Assembly: GCF_900110735.1 (NCBI RefSeq)
Contig: NZ_FOET01000003.1
Location: forward strand, 124,001-188,000
Length of the DNA: 64,000 nucleotides
Reading direction: 5' to 3'
Origin: Streptomyces radiopugnans
GTDB lineage: Bacteria; Actinomycetota; Actinomycetes; Streptomycetales; Streptomycetaceae
Shown: positions 33,835-44,778 of the stretch, one piece after another
Numbering within the stretch: position 1 is the first letter of the stretch
How the letters are laid out: every line of letters starts with the position of its first letter
Translations under genes and position numbers: made by a program
The notes under the pieces: generated by a model
Databases searched by the model: none
Seen by the model: only the letters and a program-made list of their open reading frames with translations
Told to the model about the DNA's origin: nothing

Positions 33835-35294
33835 ACAAGCCCCTGCGCCGTATCGCCATCTTCTGCGGTCTGCTCATGGTCGCCCTGATGGTCCGCAGCA
33901 ACTGGATCCAGTTCGCCCAGGGCGACGAGCTGAGGAACGACCCGAAGAACCGCCGGGTCGCCATCGAGCGCTACGGCCAGCCGCGCGGCAACATCATCGT
34001 CGACGGCAAGGCCATCACCGGCTCCAAGGAGACCGAGGGCACCGACTTCAAGTACAAGCGGACGTACAAGAACGGCGAGATGTGGGCCCCGGTGACCGGC
34101 TACGCCTCCCAGGCGTACGGCGCCACCCAGCTCGAGTCCATCTACGACGGCATCCTCACCGGCGACGACGACCGGCTGTTCTTCAACCGCACCATCGACA
34201 TGTTCACCGGCAAGGACCAGAAGGGCGGCAACGTCGTCACGACGCTGGACGCCGATGTCCAGAAGGCCGGCTTCGAGGCGATGGGCGACAAGAAGGGCGC
34301 CGCCGTCGCGATCAACCCCGAGACCGGCGCGATCCTGGGCCTGGTCAGCACCCCCTCGTACGACCCGTCCTCCTTCGCGGGGAACTCCTCCAAGGACGTC
34401 AAGGCCTGGAGCAGGCTCCAGAAGGAGAACAACGAGGACGAGCCGATGCTCAACCGGGCGCTGCGCCAGACCTACCCGCCCGGCTCGACGTTCAAGGTCG
34501 TCACCGCCGCCGCGGCGCTGGAGAGCGGCATGTACGACATCGACGAGAAGACCGACACCCCGGATCCGTACCGGCTGCCGCAGAGCACCACCGACCTGGG
34601 CAACGACGGCAACCACCCCTGCGAGAACGCCTCGCTGCGGGTGGCCATGCAGTGGTCCTGCAACACCGTCTTCGCCAAGATCAGCGACGAGCTCGGCAAC
34701 GAGAAGATGATCGAGTACTCCGAGCGGTTCGGCTTCAACCAGGAGCACTTCGTCCCGGTCCGCGCCGTCGAGTCCGTCTACCCCGAGGACAACCGGCCGC
34801 AGAACGCCATGGCCGGCATCGGCCAGGCGTCCAACCGCGCCACCCCGCTCCAGATGGCCATGGTGGCCGCCGCCGTCGCCAACGACGGCAAGATGATGGA
34901 GCCGTACATGATGGACCAGCTCGTCGCGCCGAGCCTCAACGTCGTCGAGGAGCACAAGCCCAGGGAGCTGGGCGAGGTCGCCTCGGCGGAGAACGCCCAG
35001 AAGCTCCAGCAGATGATGGAGACGGTCGTCGAGAAGGGCACGGGAACCCCCGCGCAGATCGACGGCGTCACAGTGGGCGGCAAGACCGGTACCGCGCAGC
35101 ACGGCGAGAACAACGAGAAGAACCCGTACGCCTGGTTCATCTCGTACGCCAAGACCTCCGACGGCTCCACCCCGATCGCCGTCGCGGTCGTCATCGAGAG
35201 CGCCGACGTCCTCCGCGACGACATCGCGGGCAGCAAGCTGGCCGCCCCGGTGGCCAAGGCCATGATGGAGGCGGCTCTCGACGGCAGGAGGTGA
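33831..35294 (+). CDS. pbpA: class B penicillin-binding protein PbpA
   Basis: 487 aa, short for a class B PBP but normal for actinobacterial PbpA. One N-terminal membrane anchor (IAIFCGLLMVALMVRSNWI) is followed by a small dimerisation domain. The transpeptidase domain has the SXXK motif STFK at 219-222, SCN at 276-278 and KTG at 418-420. It cross-links peptidoglycan and in mycobacteria its localisation and phosphorylation depend on PknB. The GTG at 33831 overlaps the rodA stop as GTGA, so polymerase and transpeptidase are coupled. The C-terminus ends soon after the KTG motif, without PASTA domains. Confidence 0.94.
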   Translation: MNKPLRRIAIFCGLLMVALMVRSNWIQFAQGDELRNDPKNRRVAIERYGQPRGNIIVDGKAITGSKETEGTDFKYKRTYKNGEMWAPVTGYASQAYGATQLESIYDGILTGDDDRLFFNRTIDMFTGKDQKGGNVVTTLDADVQKAGFEAMGDKKGAAVAINPETGAILGLVSTPSYDPSSFAGNSSKDVKAWSRLQKENNEDEPMLNRALRQTYPPGSTFKVVTAAAALESGMYDIDEKTDTPDPYRLPQSTTDLGNDGNHPCENASLRVAMQWSCNTVFAKISDELGNEKMIEYSERFGFNQEHFVPVRAVESVYPEDNRPQNAMAGIGQASNRATPLQMAMVAAAVANDGKMMEPYMMDQLVAPSLNVVEEHKPRELGEVASAENAQKLQQMMETVVEKGTGTPAQIDGVTVGGKTGTAQHGENNEKNPYAWFISYAKTSDGSTPIAVAVVIESADVLRDDIAGSKLAAPVAKAMMEAALDGRR

Positions 35295-35432
35295 CCGGGG
35301 GGCACCGGTCACACCGGCGGTCACGCCATCGGTCGCGTCCCGGCCCGCCACACGGTCCGGGTACCGTATGCCGAGCAGCACCGCCGGACCGCGCAGGGAG
35401 ACGGTCAGGACGCACGGAGAGGGCTGGAGACT

Positions 35433-37445
<2,013 letters not shown>

Positions 37446-37530
37446 TCCCGCCGGGCGTCCACCGCCCGCGGCCCGCACGCGGGGCCCGTACTCGGGGCCC
37501 CGCACGCAGGACTCCGCATACAGCGCACAG

Positions 37531-37570
37531 CCGAGGGCCCCGACCGGAAGCGACCGGTCGGGGCCCTCGG
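37531..37570. terminator. perfect 17-bp hairpin after pknB
   Basis: Arms 37531-37547 and 37554-37570 pair perfectly around a 6-nt loop, 85 nt after the pknB stop and 91 nt past the stop of the convergent sortase gene. It is followed by T-rich sequence on the + strand (GTTCCGTTTCCGTTCC). Confidence 0.85.
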
Positions 37571-37661
37571 GCGTTCCGTTTCCGTTCCCCGGGCGGACGG
37601 GCGGGCAGCAGGCGGGCGGTACGCACACCGACCGCCGCGGGCGCCGGTCAGCGCGTACCGG

Positions 37662-38411
37662 TCAGCGCAGTTCCTCGGGCGGGGTGCGCTGCTCGTCCAC
37701 CTTCTCGGTACGCACCAGCTCGCCCCACACGATGTAGCGGTAGTCGGAGGTGAGGATGGGGGTGCAGGTCGTCAGGGTGATGTACCGGCCGGCCTTCTTC
37801 TTCCCGGACTCCTCGGGTACGTCCGCCAGCACGCCGACGTTGTACTTGGAGGTCTTGGGGAGCGTCTCGTAGACCTTGTAGACGTACCAGGTGTCCTCGG
37901 TCTCCACCACGATCGGGTCACCCTTGGCGATCTTGTGGATGTCGTGGAACTTGGCGCCGTGGCCGTCGCGGTGCGCGGCCAGCGAGAAGTTGCCCTTGCC
38001 CTCCCACGGCGGGGTGGCCTCCACGGGGTCGGTGTAGTAGCCGGCGACGCCCTTGTTCAGCTTCTCGGTGTCGGTGCCCTTCTTGATCAGCACCTCGCCG
38101 CCCATCGAGGGCACATGGAGGAAGCCGACGCCGTCCCCGCCCTCGTACTCCTTCTTCCCCTCGCCGGCCGGCCCGTCCTTCGCCCAGCTCTCGCGCACCT
38201 CGTTGCCGTCGCGCTCGGCCTCGCGGTTGGCGAGCACGTTCGTCCACCACAGCGAGTAGGCGACGAAGAGGCCCAGCACCACACCGGTGGTGATCAGCAG
38301 CTCACCCAGAAGGCTGACGACGGCGGCGAGCCGCGGGCGCCCGCGGCGGGGTGCGGGAGGCGGATCCGTCCGCGCACCGTTGTCCTGGTCGATCACTGCC
38401 ACCCGACGCAC
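37662..38411 (-). CDS. srtE: class E sortase
   Basis: 249 aa. A cytoplasmic basic N-terminus is followed by a membrane helix (about 29-53, including ELLITTGVVLGLFVAYSLWW). The sortase barrel carries the catalytic triad: His147 in LAAHRDGHG, Cys216 in TLTTCTP and Arg225 in SDYRY. Class E enzymes of Streptomyces recognise LAXTG-type signals and attach chaplins and other surface proteins to peptidoglycan. The GTG at 38411 has GGAGGGG 8 nt upstream. It lies 33 nt after the stop of a second class E sortase, from which it probably arose by duplication. Confidence 0.92.
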   Translation of the reverse strand: MRRVAVIDQDNGARTDPPPAPRRGRPRLAAVVSLLGELLITTGVVLGLFVAYSLWWTNVLANREAERDGNEVRESWAKDGPAGEGKKEYEGGDGVGFLHVPSMGGEVLIKKGTDTEKLNKGVAGYYTDPVEATPPWEGKGNFSLAAHRDGHGAKFHDIHKIAKGDPIVVETEDTWYVYKVYETLPKTSKYNVGVLADVPEESGKKKAGRYITLTTCTPILTSDYRYIVWGELVRTEKVDEQRTPPEELR

Positions 38412-38444
38412 CGCCCGTTCCCCTCCGCAGTTCCTGCGCGCAGG

Positions 38445-39692
38445 CTATCGGACGAGGGCGTCCGGCTTCCCCTCGCTGCGCGGGCGCTCCTCGGCCAGCT
38501 TCCCCCAGACGATCATCCGGTACTTCGAGGTGAACTCGGGTGTGCAGGTGGTCAGGGTGATGTACCGCCCGGGTCCGGTGAACCCCGACCCCTTGGGGAC
38601 GGGGTCGATGACACTGACGTTCGACGGCAGGGTGGAGTCGAGGCGGTTGGCCATCTCGTAGACGTAGTAGGTGTCCTTGGTCTCCACCACGATCGGGTCG
38701 CCCGGGTCGAGCTTGTTGATGTAGCGGAACGGCTCGCCGTGGGTGTTGCGGTGCCCGGCCACCGCGAAGTTGCCCTTCTCGTCCCAGGGCATCGCCGTCT
38801 TCAGGGGCTCCTCGCCGTAGTGGCCGACCATGCCGCGGTCGAGGACGCCGTCCTCGTCCACGCCCTCGGCGACGGGCACCTTCACGTCCAGCTTGGGGAT
38901 GTGCATGATCGCGAACCCCTGGCCGGCGGAGAACGCCCCGGGGTCGCGGTTCCCGTCCCCCTTCTCGCCCCACCGCTGCTCCAGCTTCTTCGCCTCGTCG
39001 CCCGCTTGGCGGTCGGCGATCACGTTCGTCCACCACAGCTGGTAGGAAACGAACAGCAGCATCACCACGCCGAGTGTGATGAACAGCTCTCCGACGACCC
39101 GGCTGGCGACCACCATCGGGCTCTCCCGGCTCGCCCGCTGGGCCCGCCGCCGCGCGGCGCGGCCGCCGGGCCGGGGCGCACCGGCCGCCGGCGCGGAACC
39201 GGAGGCGGGAGCGGGGGATTCCTCGCGCTGGGCCGGGTGTACGGCCTCCACCCGGCGCAGCGCCATCGTCTCGTCCGTCGGGAGGTGCGCCTGCCGGAGC
39301 GCCATGGTCCGGTCGTCGAGGGCGGGTGCGGGCGCGGGCCCCGGTGCGGGCTCGGGGGCGGGCACGGGCACGGGCCCGGGAGCCGGGGCGGCCGGTCGGT
39401 ACGCCTCCGCGTAGGGCTCCGCACGGGGCTCCGCGTACGGCTGGGCATGCGGCTCGGTGTGCGGCCGGGCGTAGGGCGCGTACCGCGGCGCGTACGCCTC
39501 CGGCCGCTCCTCCCCCCGCACCGGCTCCTGTCCCGGCAGCGGGTCGTTCAGCGGGTCGGCGAGCCGTCCCACCGCGGCCTCGAAGGCCTGCTGCTCGGCC
39601 TGCTCCGCATAGGCGTCGGCGGGCGGGCCGGCCCGGTGGCGCCCGGTGAGCGGGTCACCCCCGTAGGTGCCCTCCGGACGCAGGGCCGTCAC
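38445..39692 (-). CDS. srtE: class E sortase with long cytoplasmic N-terminal extension
   Basis: 415 aa. The C-terminal half is a class E sortase like its neighbour, with a membrane helix at about 195-220 (GELFITLGVVMLLFVSYQLWW), His314 in AVAGHRNTHG, Cys383 in TLTTCTP and Arg392. The first 190 residues are a disordered cytoplasmic region with repeats rich in Pro, Ala, Tyr and Glu (PYAEPRAEPYAEAY, APAPGPVPVPAPEPAPGPAPAP). The GTG at 39692 overlaps the pabA stop as GTGA, so it is translated in an operon with aminodeoxychorismate synthase. The extension has no obvious function; it might tether partners on the inner face. Confidence 0.92.
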   Translation of the reverse strand: MTALRPEGTYGGDPLTGRHRAGPPADAYAEQAEQQAFEAAVGRLADPLNDPLPGQEPVRGEERPEAYAPRYAPYARPHTEPHAQPYAEPRAEPYAEAYRPAAPAPGPVPVPAPEPAPGPAPAPALDDRTMALRQAHLPTDETMALRRVEAVHPAQREESPAPASGSAPAAGAPRPGGRAARRRAQRASRESPMVVASRVVGELFITLGVVMLLFVSYQLWWTNVIADRQAGDEAKKLEQRWGEKGDGNRDPGAFSAGQGFAIMHIPKLDVKVPVAEGVDEDGVLDRGMVGHYGEEPLKTAMPWDEKGNFAVAGHRNTHGEPFRYINKLDPGDPIVVETKDTYYVYEMANRLDSTLPSNVSVIDPVPKGSGFTGPGRYITLTTCTPEFTSKYRMIVWGKLAEERPRSEGKPDALVR

Positions 39693-40318
39693 GCCCCGAC
39701 CACGGGGGCCAACCCCCGCGAGCGCTCCACGGCGCCGGTGTCACCGCACTCCGCGAGCCAGTTGGCGAGCATCAGGTGGCCCCACTCGGTGAGCACCGAC
39801 TCGGGGTGGAACTGCACTCCCTCCACCGGCAGTTCGCGGTGGCGCAGCCCCATGACGACGCCCGTCTCCGTCCACGCGGTGACCTCCAGCTCCGCCGGGA
39901 CGGTGGCGGGCTCGACGGCGAGCGAGTGGTACCGGGTGGCGGTGAAGGGGGAGGGCAGCCCGGCGAAGACACCGCCGTCGCCGTGGCTGACCGGCGAGGT
40001 CTTGCCGTGCAGCAGTTCCGGCGCCCGGTCCACCACGCCGCCGTACGCCACGGCCATGGACTGCATGCCCAGGCAGACGCCGAAGACCGGCACACCGGTC
40101 GCGGCGCAGTGCCGGACCATCTCGACGCAGACCCCGGCCTCCTCGGGCGTGCCCGGCCCGGGGGAGAGCAGCACCCCGTCGAAGGAGTCCCGCGCGTGCT
40201 CGGGGCGGACCTCGTCGTTGCGGAGCACCTCGCACTCGGCGCCGAGCTGGTAGAGGTACTGGACGAGGTTGAAGACGAAGCTGTCGTAGTTGTCGACGAC
40301 CAGGATGCGCGCGCTCAT
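39689..40318 (-). CDS. pabA: aminodeoxychorismate synthase / anthranilate synthase component II (glutaminase)
   Basis: 209 aa. A class I glutamine amidotransferase with VVDNYDSFVFNLVQYL, SPGPGTPEEAGV, the nucleophile Cys82 in FGVCLGMQSMA, and His171 and Glu173 in FHPES. It supplies ammonia to component I for p-aminobenzoate (folate) or anthranilate (tryptophan) synthesis. Component I is not in the window, so the pathway cannot be decided, though the Streptomyces protein at this position is usually called PabA. The ATG at 40318 overlaps the stop of a 61-aa membrane protein as ATGA. Confidence 0.93.
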   Translation of the reverse strand: MSARILVVDNYDSFVFNLVQYLYQLGAECEVLRNDEVRPEHARDSFDGVLLSPGPGTPEEAGVCVEMVRHCAATGVPVFGVCLGMQSMAVAYGGVVDRAPELLHGKTSPVSHGDGGVFAGLPSPFTATRYHSLAVEPATVPAELEVTAWTETGVVMGLRHRELPVEGVQFHPESVLTEWGHLMLANWLAECGDTGAVERSRGLAPVVGA

Positions 40319-40500
40319 CGTGCCTGCCCCGATCCGGCGCGGCCCTCGTCGACCGTCACGTCGCTGAACGGGAGCAGGGGCTCCGCCCAGGGGAAGACGT
40401 ACTGGAAGAGCACGTAGACAACCGCCAGGGCCAGTACGAACGAGAGCAGCGCCCGTACGAGCGTGTTGCCCGGCAGATGCCGCCAGATCCAGCCGTACAT
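40315..40500 (-). CDS. small membrane protein
   Basis: 61 aa. One strongly hydrophobic helix, VRALLSFVLALAVVYVLFQYVF (about 15-36), preceded by MYGWIWRHLPGN and followed by a Pro-containing exterior stretch (PWAEPLLPFSD) and a polar tail. It has good third-position GC and overlaps pabA by 4 nt, so it is real although its family is unknown to me. It may help a partner encoded nearby (sortases or the DUF881 protein). The ATG at 40500 is the only sensible start. Confidence 0.75.
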   Translation of the reverse strand: MYGWIWRHLPGNTLVRALLSFVLALAVVYVLFQYVFPWAEPLLPFSDVTVDEGRAGSGQAR

Positions 40501-40601
40501 GCCGTGTAGCCGTCCCTTCTGTTACTCGCGCAACCAGAGTACGGGTACGCGGGCCCGACGGGAGGCACAAGTCCCGCAATGCGTCACAGGCCACCCCGGG
40601 T

Positions 40602-41354
40602 TCAGCCGCCGGCCGCCTCGCCCACCGGTGTGCTCCGGGACAGGTCGACCGCGCCCGAGTAGCCGGGGAGGGTCACCTCGTCGTGTTCGTCGACCGACCA
40701 GCCCAGACCGTAGGCGTTGACGTACTCCCGGTAGTTGCGGACGGCGGGCGCCGCGTCCAGCGCCTCGCGCATCCGGTCGGGGTCGCCGACGGCGGTGACG
40801 GTGTACGGCGGGGAGTACAGGCGGCCCTGGAGGATGAGGGTGTTGCCCACGCAGCGCACCGCGCTGGTGGAGATCAGCCGCTGGTCCATGACCTTCATGC
40901 CCTCGGCCCCGCCCGCCCACAGCGCGTTGACCACGGCCTGGAGGTCCTGCTGGTGGACGACGAGGTCGTTGGGCTGGGGCTCGGGGATGCCGGGCATGCG
41001 GGCGGTGGCGTCGGGCGGGGCGTCGTCGAGTGTGACGGTGAGACCGGATCCGGAGAGCTTCCTGGTCCCGGCCGCCCGCTCCAGTTCCTCGAAGACGCGC
41101 TTCTCGGTCTCCGTGCCGCCGCTGTCGCGCCGGGCGAGGGCGTCGACCTCGCGGCGCAGAGCGCCCACGGACTCGTTCAGCGCCTCGATGTCGTCGCTGC
41201 GTTCCTCGATGAGGTCGGACAGGCGCAGCATCGAGTCGTCGGTGCGCAGATCGGTGCCCTGCGCGGTGTTGAAGCTGACCCAGAAGAGGAAGCCCGCGAG
41301 GGCGAAGACGCCCGCCGTGGCGAGCCGCACGGGCCGGAAGCGGGAATCGGTCAC
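40602..41354 (-). CDS. DUF881 family membrane protein
   Basis: 250 aa. After a short basic N-terminus there is a membrane anchor ([21 protein letters not shown]). A coiled-coil stretch follows ([34 protein letters not shown]), then the globular DUF881 domain with [53 protein letters not shown] and [11 protein letters not shown]. The family is widespread next to cell-division genes in actinobacteria, here beside crgA, but lacks a proven role. The GTG at 41354 (before ACCGATTCC) is preferred over the GTG at 41378 because AAGGAGA lies between them. Confidence 0.85.
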   Translation of the reverse strand: MTDSRFRPVRLATAGVFALAGFLFWVSFNTAQGTDLRTDDSMLRLSDLIEERSDDIEALNESVGALRREVDALARRDSGGTETEKRVFEELERAAGTRKLSGSGLTVTLDDAPPDATARMPGIPEPQPNDLVVHQQDLQAVVNALWAGGAEGMKVMDQRLISTSAVRCVGNTLILQGRLYSPPYTVTAVGDPDRMREALDAAPAVRNYREYVNAYGLGWSVDEHDEVTLPGYSGAVDLSRSTPVGEAAGG

Positions 41355-41518
41355 CTTACCCTTGTCTCCTTCCAGCACGCGGAAGTACTACGCTAACGGA
41401 ATCAGGGATCGTCCCCTCCCCGGCCTCCCTCCGGATCCCGAACCGGACCCCGACCGGGGGGAGGGCCACCACGAACAGGCCCTCGCGGTCACGCAGCGCA
41501 TCGACAGGAGAGTCCCTC

Positions 41519-41776
41519 GTGCCGAAGTCACGGATCCGCAAGAAGGACGAGTTCACGCCGCCGCCGGCGAAGCAGGCCACGAACATCAGCCTCGCCTCGG
41601 GGCGGAGCTGGGTCGCACCGCTGATGCTGGCGCTGTTCCTGATCGGGCTCGCATGGATCGTCGTCTTCTACGTGACGACGGGCGACCTGCCGGTCCAGTC
41701 GATCGGCAACTGGAACATCGTGGTGGGCTTCGGCTTCATCGCGGCGGGGTTCGTCGTCTCCACGCAGTGGAAGTAG
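41519..41776 (+). CDS. crgA: cell division protein CrgA
   Basis: 85 aa, the family size. It begins [15 protein letters not shown] with a basic N-terminus and has two membrane helices ([22 protein letters not shown] and [17 protein letters not shown]) and a final STQWK. CrgA interacts with the divisome and in Streptomyces controls the timing of sporulation septation and FtsZ levels. The GTG at 41519 follows AGGAGA. It is divergent from the DUF881 gene and is followed by an intergenic region with a cluster of DnaA boxes. Confidence 0.93.
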   Translation: MPKSRIRKKDEFTPPPAKQATNISLASGRSWVAPLMLALFLIGLAWIVVFYVTTGDLPVQSIGNWNIVVGFGFIAAGFVVSTQWK

Positions 41777-41853
41777 CCGCGACCGCGGCACCGCCGCAAC
41801 ATCGCCGGCCCCCGGTCACGGCCCGGCACGGCCCGGCACGGCCAGCGGCAGCG

Positions 41854-42062
41854 TTATCCACAGGTCTTCCACAGCCCTGGGAAAACTTCAGAAGATCTGT
41901 GGATAACTTTTCCAGCCTGTCTGTCGTTATGACCGGTGACCCTCGGTAGACAAAGGGGCCCAGCCCCCGTCTTCCTGGGGAAACACGCATGTGCACGGCC
42001 GCGACGGCCCGCGTCGACGGCTGCCCACACCATGCACAGGATCGGTCACCTGCTGTGGATAA
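41854..42062. promoter_or_regulatory. cluster of three perfect DnaA boxes (TTATCCACA)
   Basis: Exact TTATCCACA boxes are at 41854-41862 (+), 41898-41906 (-) and 42054-42062 (-), with a weaker TCTTCCACA at 41865-41873. The first two face each other 35 nt apart over an unusually AT-rich stretch. The 326-nt interval between crgA and the rhomboid gene (41777-42102) contains no gene. Clusters of DnaA boxes outside oriC that titrate DnaA and limit initiation are known from S. coelicolor; this one sits about 19 kb from oriC. Confidence 0.75.
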
Positions 42063-42102
42063 CCTCTGGCCACAGCTCTGCGCGCAGCGTCGGTGGCCGC
42101 GA

Positions 42103-42993
42103 TCAGCGGCCGAGCAGCTCCACCGTACGGACCACGCAGACGACCGCGATCACCAGCAGCACCGCGGCCATGGTCCCGTACTGCACCAGCGCGCGCCGGG
42201 CGCGCGGGGCGTACACCATCGCGTAGGCGATGACCGCTCCCACCACCAGGCCGCCGATGTGGGCCTCCCAGGCGATGTTCGGAAGCCTGAAGGTGATGAA
42301 CAGGTTGATCACCAGCAGCACCAGGATGGGGCGCATGTCGTACCGCATCCGCCGCACCAGCACGGCGGTGGCGCCGAACAGCCCGTAGATCGCGCCCGAG
42401 GCGCCCAGCGACTCCTGGTTCTGCGCGGCGAGCAGATACGTCAGGGCGCTGCCGCCCAGCGCGGACAGCAGGTACAGCGCCAGGAACCGCCAGCGGCCCA
42501 GCGCCGCCTCCAGCTGCGGGCCGAGCCACCACAGCGCCAGCATGTTGAAGCCGATGTGCCAGATCTCCTGGTGCAGGAAGGCGGAGGTCAGCATGCGGTG
42601 CCACTCGCCGTCCGCGACTCCGACCCAGTCGGCCGCCGCCGGATCGTAGGCGTAGCCCAGCATCGTCAGCGCGCCGAGCAGCGAGCGGTCGTCGGCCGCG
42701 AGCACCGCGAAGAACACCGCCACGTTGATCCCCAGCAGCACCTTGGTGACCAGGCGCTGGTCGGCGGCGACGGTGCCGCCCGCCAGGGTGCGCGGCCGGG
42801 CGTCGCCCGCGGCGCGGTCCGTACCGGAGCCGCCGCGCACGCACTCGGGGCACTGGTAGCCGACCGAGGCGGGGATCATGCACTCGGGGCAGATCGGCCG
42901 GTCGCAGCGGGCACAGGAGATACCGGTCTCCCGGTCCGGGTGACGGTAGCAGCGCGGCATCGCCGGCCGCTCCCCGTCCTGCTGGTCCTCCAT
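42103..42993 (-). CDS. rhomboid family intramembrane serine protease with N-terminal zinc-binding motif
   Basis: 296 aa. A Cys/His-rich N-terminus (CYRHPDRETGISCARC, then CPECM and CPEC) looks like a B-box-type zinc site. The rhomboid core has WHRMLTSAFLHQEIWHIGFNMLALW, the catalytic Ser199 in GASGAIYG and His245 in WEAHIGG. It would cleave membrane proteins within or near the bilayer; substrates are unknown. The ATG at 42993 is preceded by GAGGTGG; a GTG two codons upstream is possible. Cytosolic zinc motifs of this kind are common in actinobacterial rhomboids. Confidence 0.92.
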   Translation of the reverse strand: MEDQQDGERPAMPRCYRHPDRETGISCARCDRPICPECMIPASVGYQCPECVRGGSGTDRAAGDARPRTLAGGTVAADQRLVTKVLLGINVAVFFAVLAADDRSLLGALTMLGYAYDPAAADWVGVADGEWHRMLTSAFLHQEIWHIGFNMLALWWLGPQLEAALGRWRFLALYLLSALGGSALTYLLAAQNQESLGASGAIYGLFGATAVLVRRMRYDMRPILVLLVINLFITFRLPNIAWEAHIGGLVVGAVIAYAMVYAPRARRALVQYGTMAAVLLVIAVVCVVRTVELLGR

Positions 42994-43182
42994 GGCCACC
43001 TCAACGCCCCCTCACGACGGACACGGCACGCCCCGCCCACGGGCTGGCATACCCACACGGACGGAGAACACCGCCCTCTCCGTCCTACGGACGGACAAGG
43101 CGGCGGGTTCCCGCAGGGCGGCCCGGCCCGCGCGGCGTGCGCGAGACCGGGCCTCTCGGCGCTCGGCGCCCGTCGGCGCCGC

Positions 43183-43710
43183 TCAGCGCTTCTCGATCAT
43201 CACCGACTCGATCACGACGTCCTGCAGCGGACGGTCGGTGCGCTGGTTGGTCGGGGTGGTCGCGATGGCGTCCACGACCCGCCGGCCCGCCTCGTCGGCG
43301 ACCTCGCCGAAGATGGTGTGCTTGCCGGTCAGCCATGCCGTCGGGGAGACGGTGATGAAGAACTGCGACCCGTTGGTGCCCGGGCCGGCGTTGGCCATCG
43401 CCAGCAGGTACGGCTTGTTGAAGGCCAGGTCCGGGTGGAACTCGTCACCGAACTCGTAGCCCGGGCCGCCGGTGCCGTTGCCCAGCGGGTCGCCGCCCTG
43501 GATCATGAAGCCGCTGATCACCCGGTGGAAGACCGTGCCGTCGTACAGCCGGTCCGTGGACTTCTTCCCGGTGGCCGGGTGGGTCCACTCGCGCTTCCCC
43601 TCGGCGAGCTCGACGAAGTTCTTGACCGTCTTCGGGGCATGGTCCGGGAAGAGCCGGATGGTGATGTCGCCCTGGTTGGTCCTCAGGGTGGCGTAGAGCT
43701 GCTCGGCCAC
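43183..43710 (-). CDS. ppiA: cyclophilin-type peptidyl-prolyl cis-trans isomerase
   Basis: 175 aa. A single cyclophilin domain with no signal peptide, so cytoplasmic. The active site segments are FHRVISGFMIQGGDP (catalytic Arg), GTGGPGYEFGDEF, LLAMANAGPGTNGSQFFIT and KHTIFGEV. It speeds up proline isomerisation during folding. The GTG at 43710 follows AAGGTAG. It is a single gene, 189 nt downstream of an unannotated gap from the rhomboid gene. Confidence 0.93.
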   Translation of the reverse strand: MAEQLYATLRTNQGDITIRLFPDHAPKTVKNFVELAEGKREWTHPATGKKSTDRLYDGTVFHRVISGFMIQGGDPLGNGTGGPGYEFGDEFHPDLAFNKPYLLAMANAGPGTNGSQFFITVSPTAWLTGKHTIFGEVADEAGRRVVDAIATTPTNQRTDRPLQDVVIESVMIEKR

Positions 43711-44044
43711 GGTCTACCTTCCATCTGCGCTTTCGGAACCCCCCGATCCTCGCACAGCCGCACCCCCGGCGCCGTGCGGCGGGGGTGCGGCCGAACGGGT
43801 CGCGGGGCCCCGCGACCCGCATGGGCCGGAGGAATCCCAGGAACGGGGGAACGACGGGAAGGACGCGGAGGGAGCGGACGCGGGAAACGGCGCGAGCAGC
43901 GGGAACGGCACGAATGGCGCCAACGGCAGAAATACGCCATAGCCCGTATGCCCGTTGAGACATGCCTCGACACTGTTGTGAAGGCATGATCTCCACCATG
44001 GGTGGAAGGCGGAAGACACACGCCACCGATGAGGAGGAGATCCC
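43711..44044. other. intergenic region between divergent ppiA and DUF5324 genes
   Basis: 334 nt with no credible gene. It contains a perfect 24-nt palindrome (43796-43819) and, near 43930-44000, the least GC-rich bases of the interval, where a promoter for the rightward gene is likely. Confidence 0.5.
43796..43819. repeat. perfect 24-nt palindrome
   Basis: The sequence CGGGTCGCGGGG followed directly by its reverse complement has no loop. It lies 86 nt upstream of the ppiA start on the minus strand and 225 nt upstream of the DUF5324 gene, so it is not placed as a terminator of either. A protein-binding site is possible. Confidence 0.6.
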
Positions 44045-44701
44045 GTGACCCGCATGGACAGCGTGCGCAGCGCGACCGACAACGCGAGGGAGACCGTGCG
44101 GCACGCCGCGGAAGCGGTGGCGCCGAAGGTGGCCCTCGCGGCCGGACAGGCCCGGTCCACGGTGCGCGGGCAGTACGCCGCCCGTGTCGCGCCGCGGCTG
44201 GAGCAAGCCCGCGAGACCCTGCCCCCCGCGGTCGACATGGCCGCCGCCCGGGCGGCCCACCGCACCCGCGAGGTGGCGCGTACGGCGGGCGAGTACGCGG
44301 CTCCCCGCGTCGAGGCGGCCCGCACCGTGGCCGGCCCGGTCCGGGAGGCGGCGGTGGCCCGCTCCACCGCGGCCGTCGCCGCGCTGCGCGGCGAGCTGAC
44401 CGCCGAGGACATCCGCAAGCTCGCGCGGCGCAAGGCCCGCCGGGCGCGCCGGGGCCGGGCGTTCAAGCGGCTGATGGTGGTCGGTGTCGTCGCCGGCGGC
44501 GTGGCGGCCGTCTGGAAGTGGTGGGAGAAGCAGTCCAACCCCGACTGGCTGGTCGAGCCCCCGGCCGCCACCGAGGTCGGCGACGAGGCGTCCGTGACGG
44601 AGGGCACCGGGTCCGCCGAGCCGAAGGCCGGGGCGACGGCCGCTCAGACCGACACCCAGGGCACCTCCTCCGAGGCCGCCCCGTCGGACGAGGAGCGCTG
44701 A
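44045..44701 (+). CDS. DUF5324 family protein
   Basis: 218 aa. The sequence is Ala/Arg/Val-rich and helical, with repeated short units (RETVRHAAEAVAPKVALAAGQ and AARTVAGPVREAAVARSTAAVA), like membrane-lining or apolipoprotein-like helices. From about 125 it has the basic KLARRKARRARRGRAFKRL stretch, a membrane helix (LMVVGVVAGGVAAVWKWW) and an acidic, Thr/Ala-rich tail. The family is limited to actinobacteria and has no known function. The GTG at 44045 follows GAGGAGGAGAT. Confidence 0.82.
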   Translation: MTRMDSVRSATDNARETVRHAAEAVAPKVALAAGQARSTVRGQYAARVAPRLEQARETLPPAVDMAAARAAHRTREVARTAGEYAAPRVEAARTVAGPVREAAVARSTAAVAALRGELTAEDIRKLARRKARRARRGRAFKRLMVVGVVAGGVAAVWKWWEKQSNPDWLVEPPAATEVGDEASVTEGTGSAEPKAGATAAQTDTQGTSSEAAPSDEER

Positions 44702-44778
44702 CGGCTCCGGCGCCCGCCCTCCGGCCGGCCCCGTCCGCCGCCTTCGCGCGAACCGCCGGAGCGACACGGCACGCAGCA

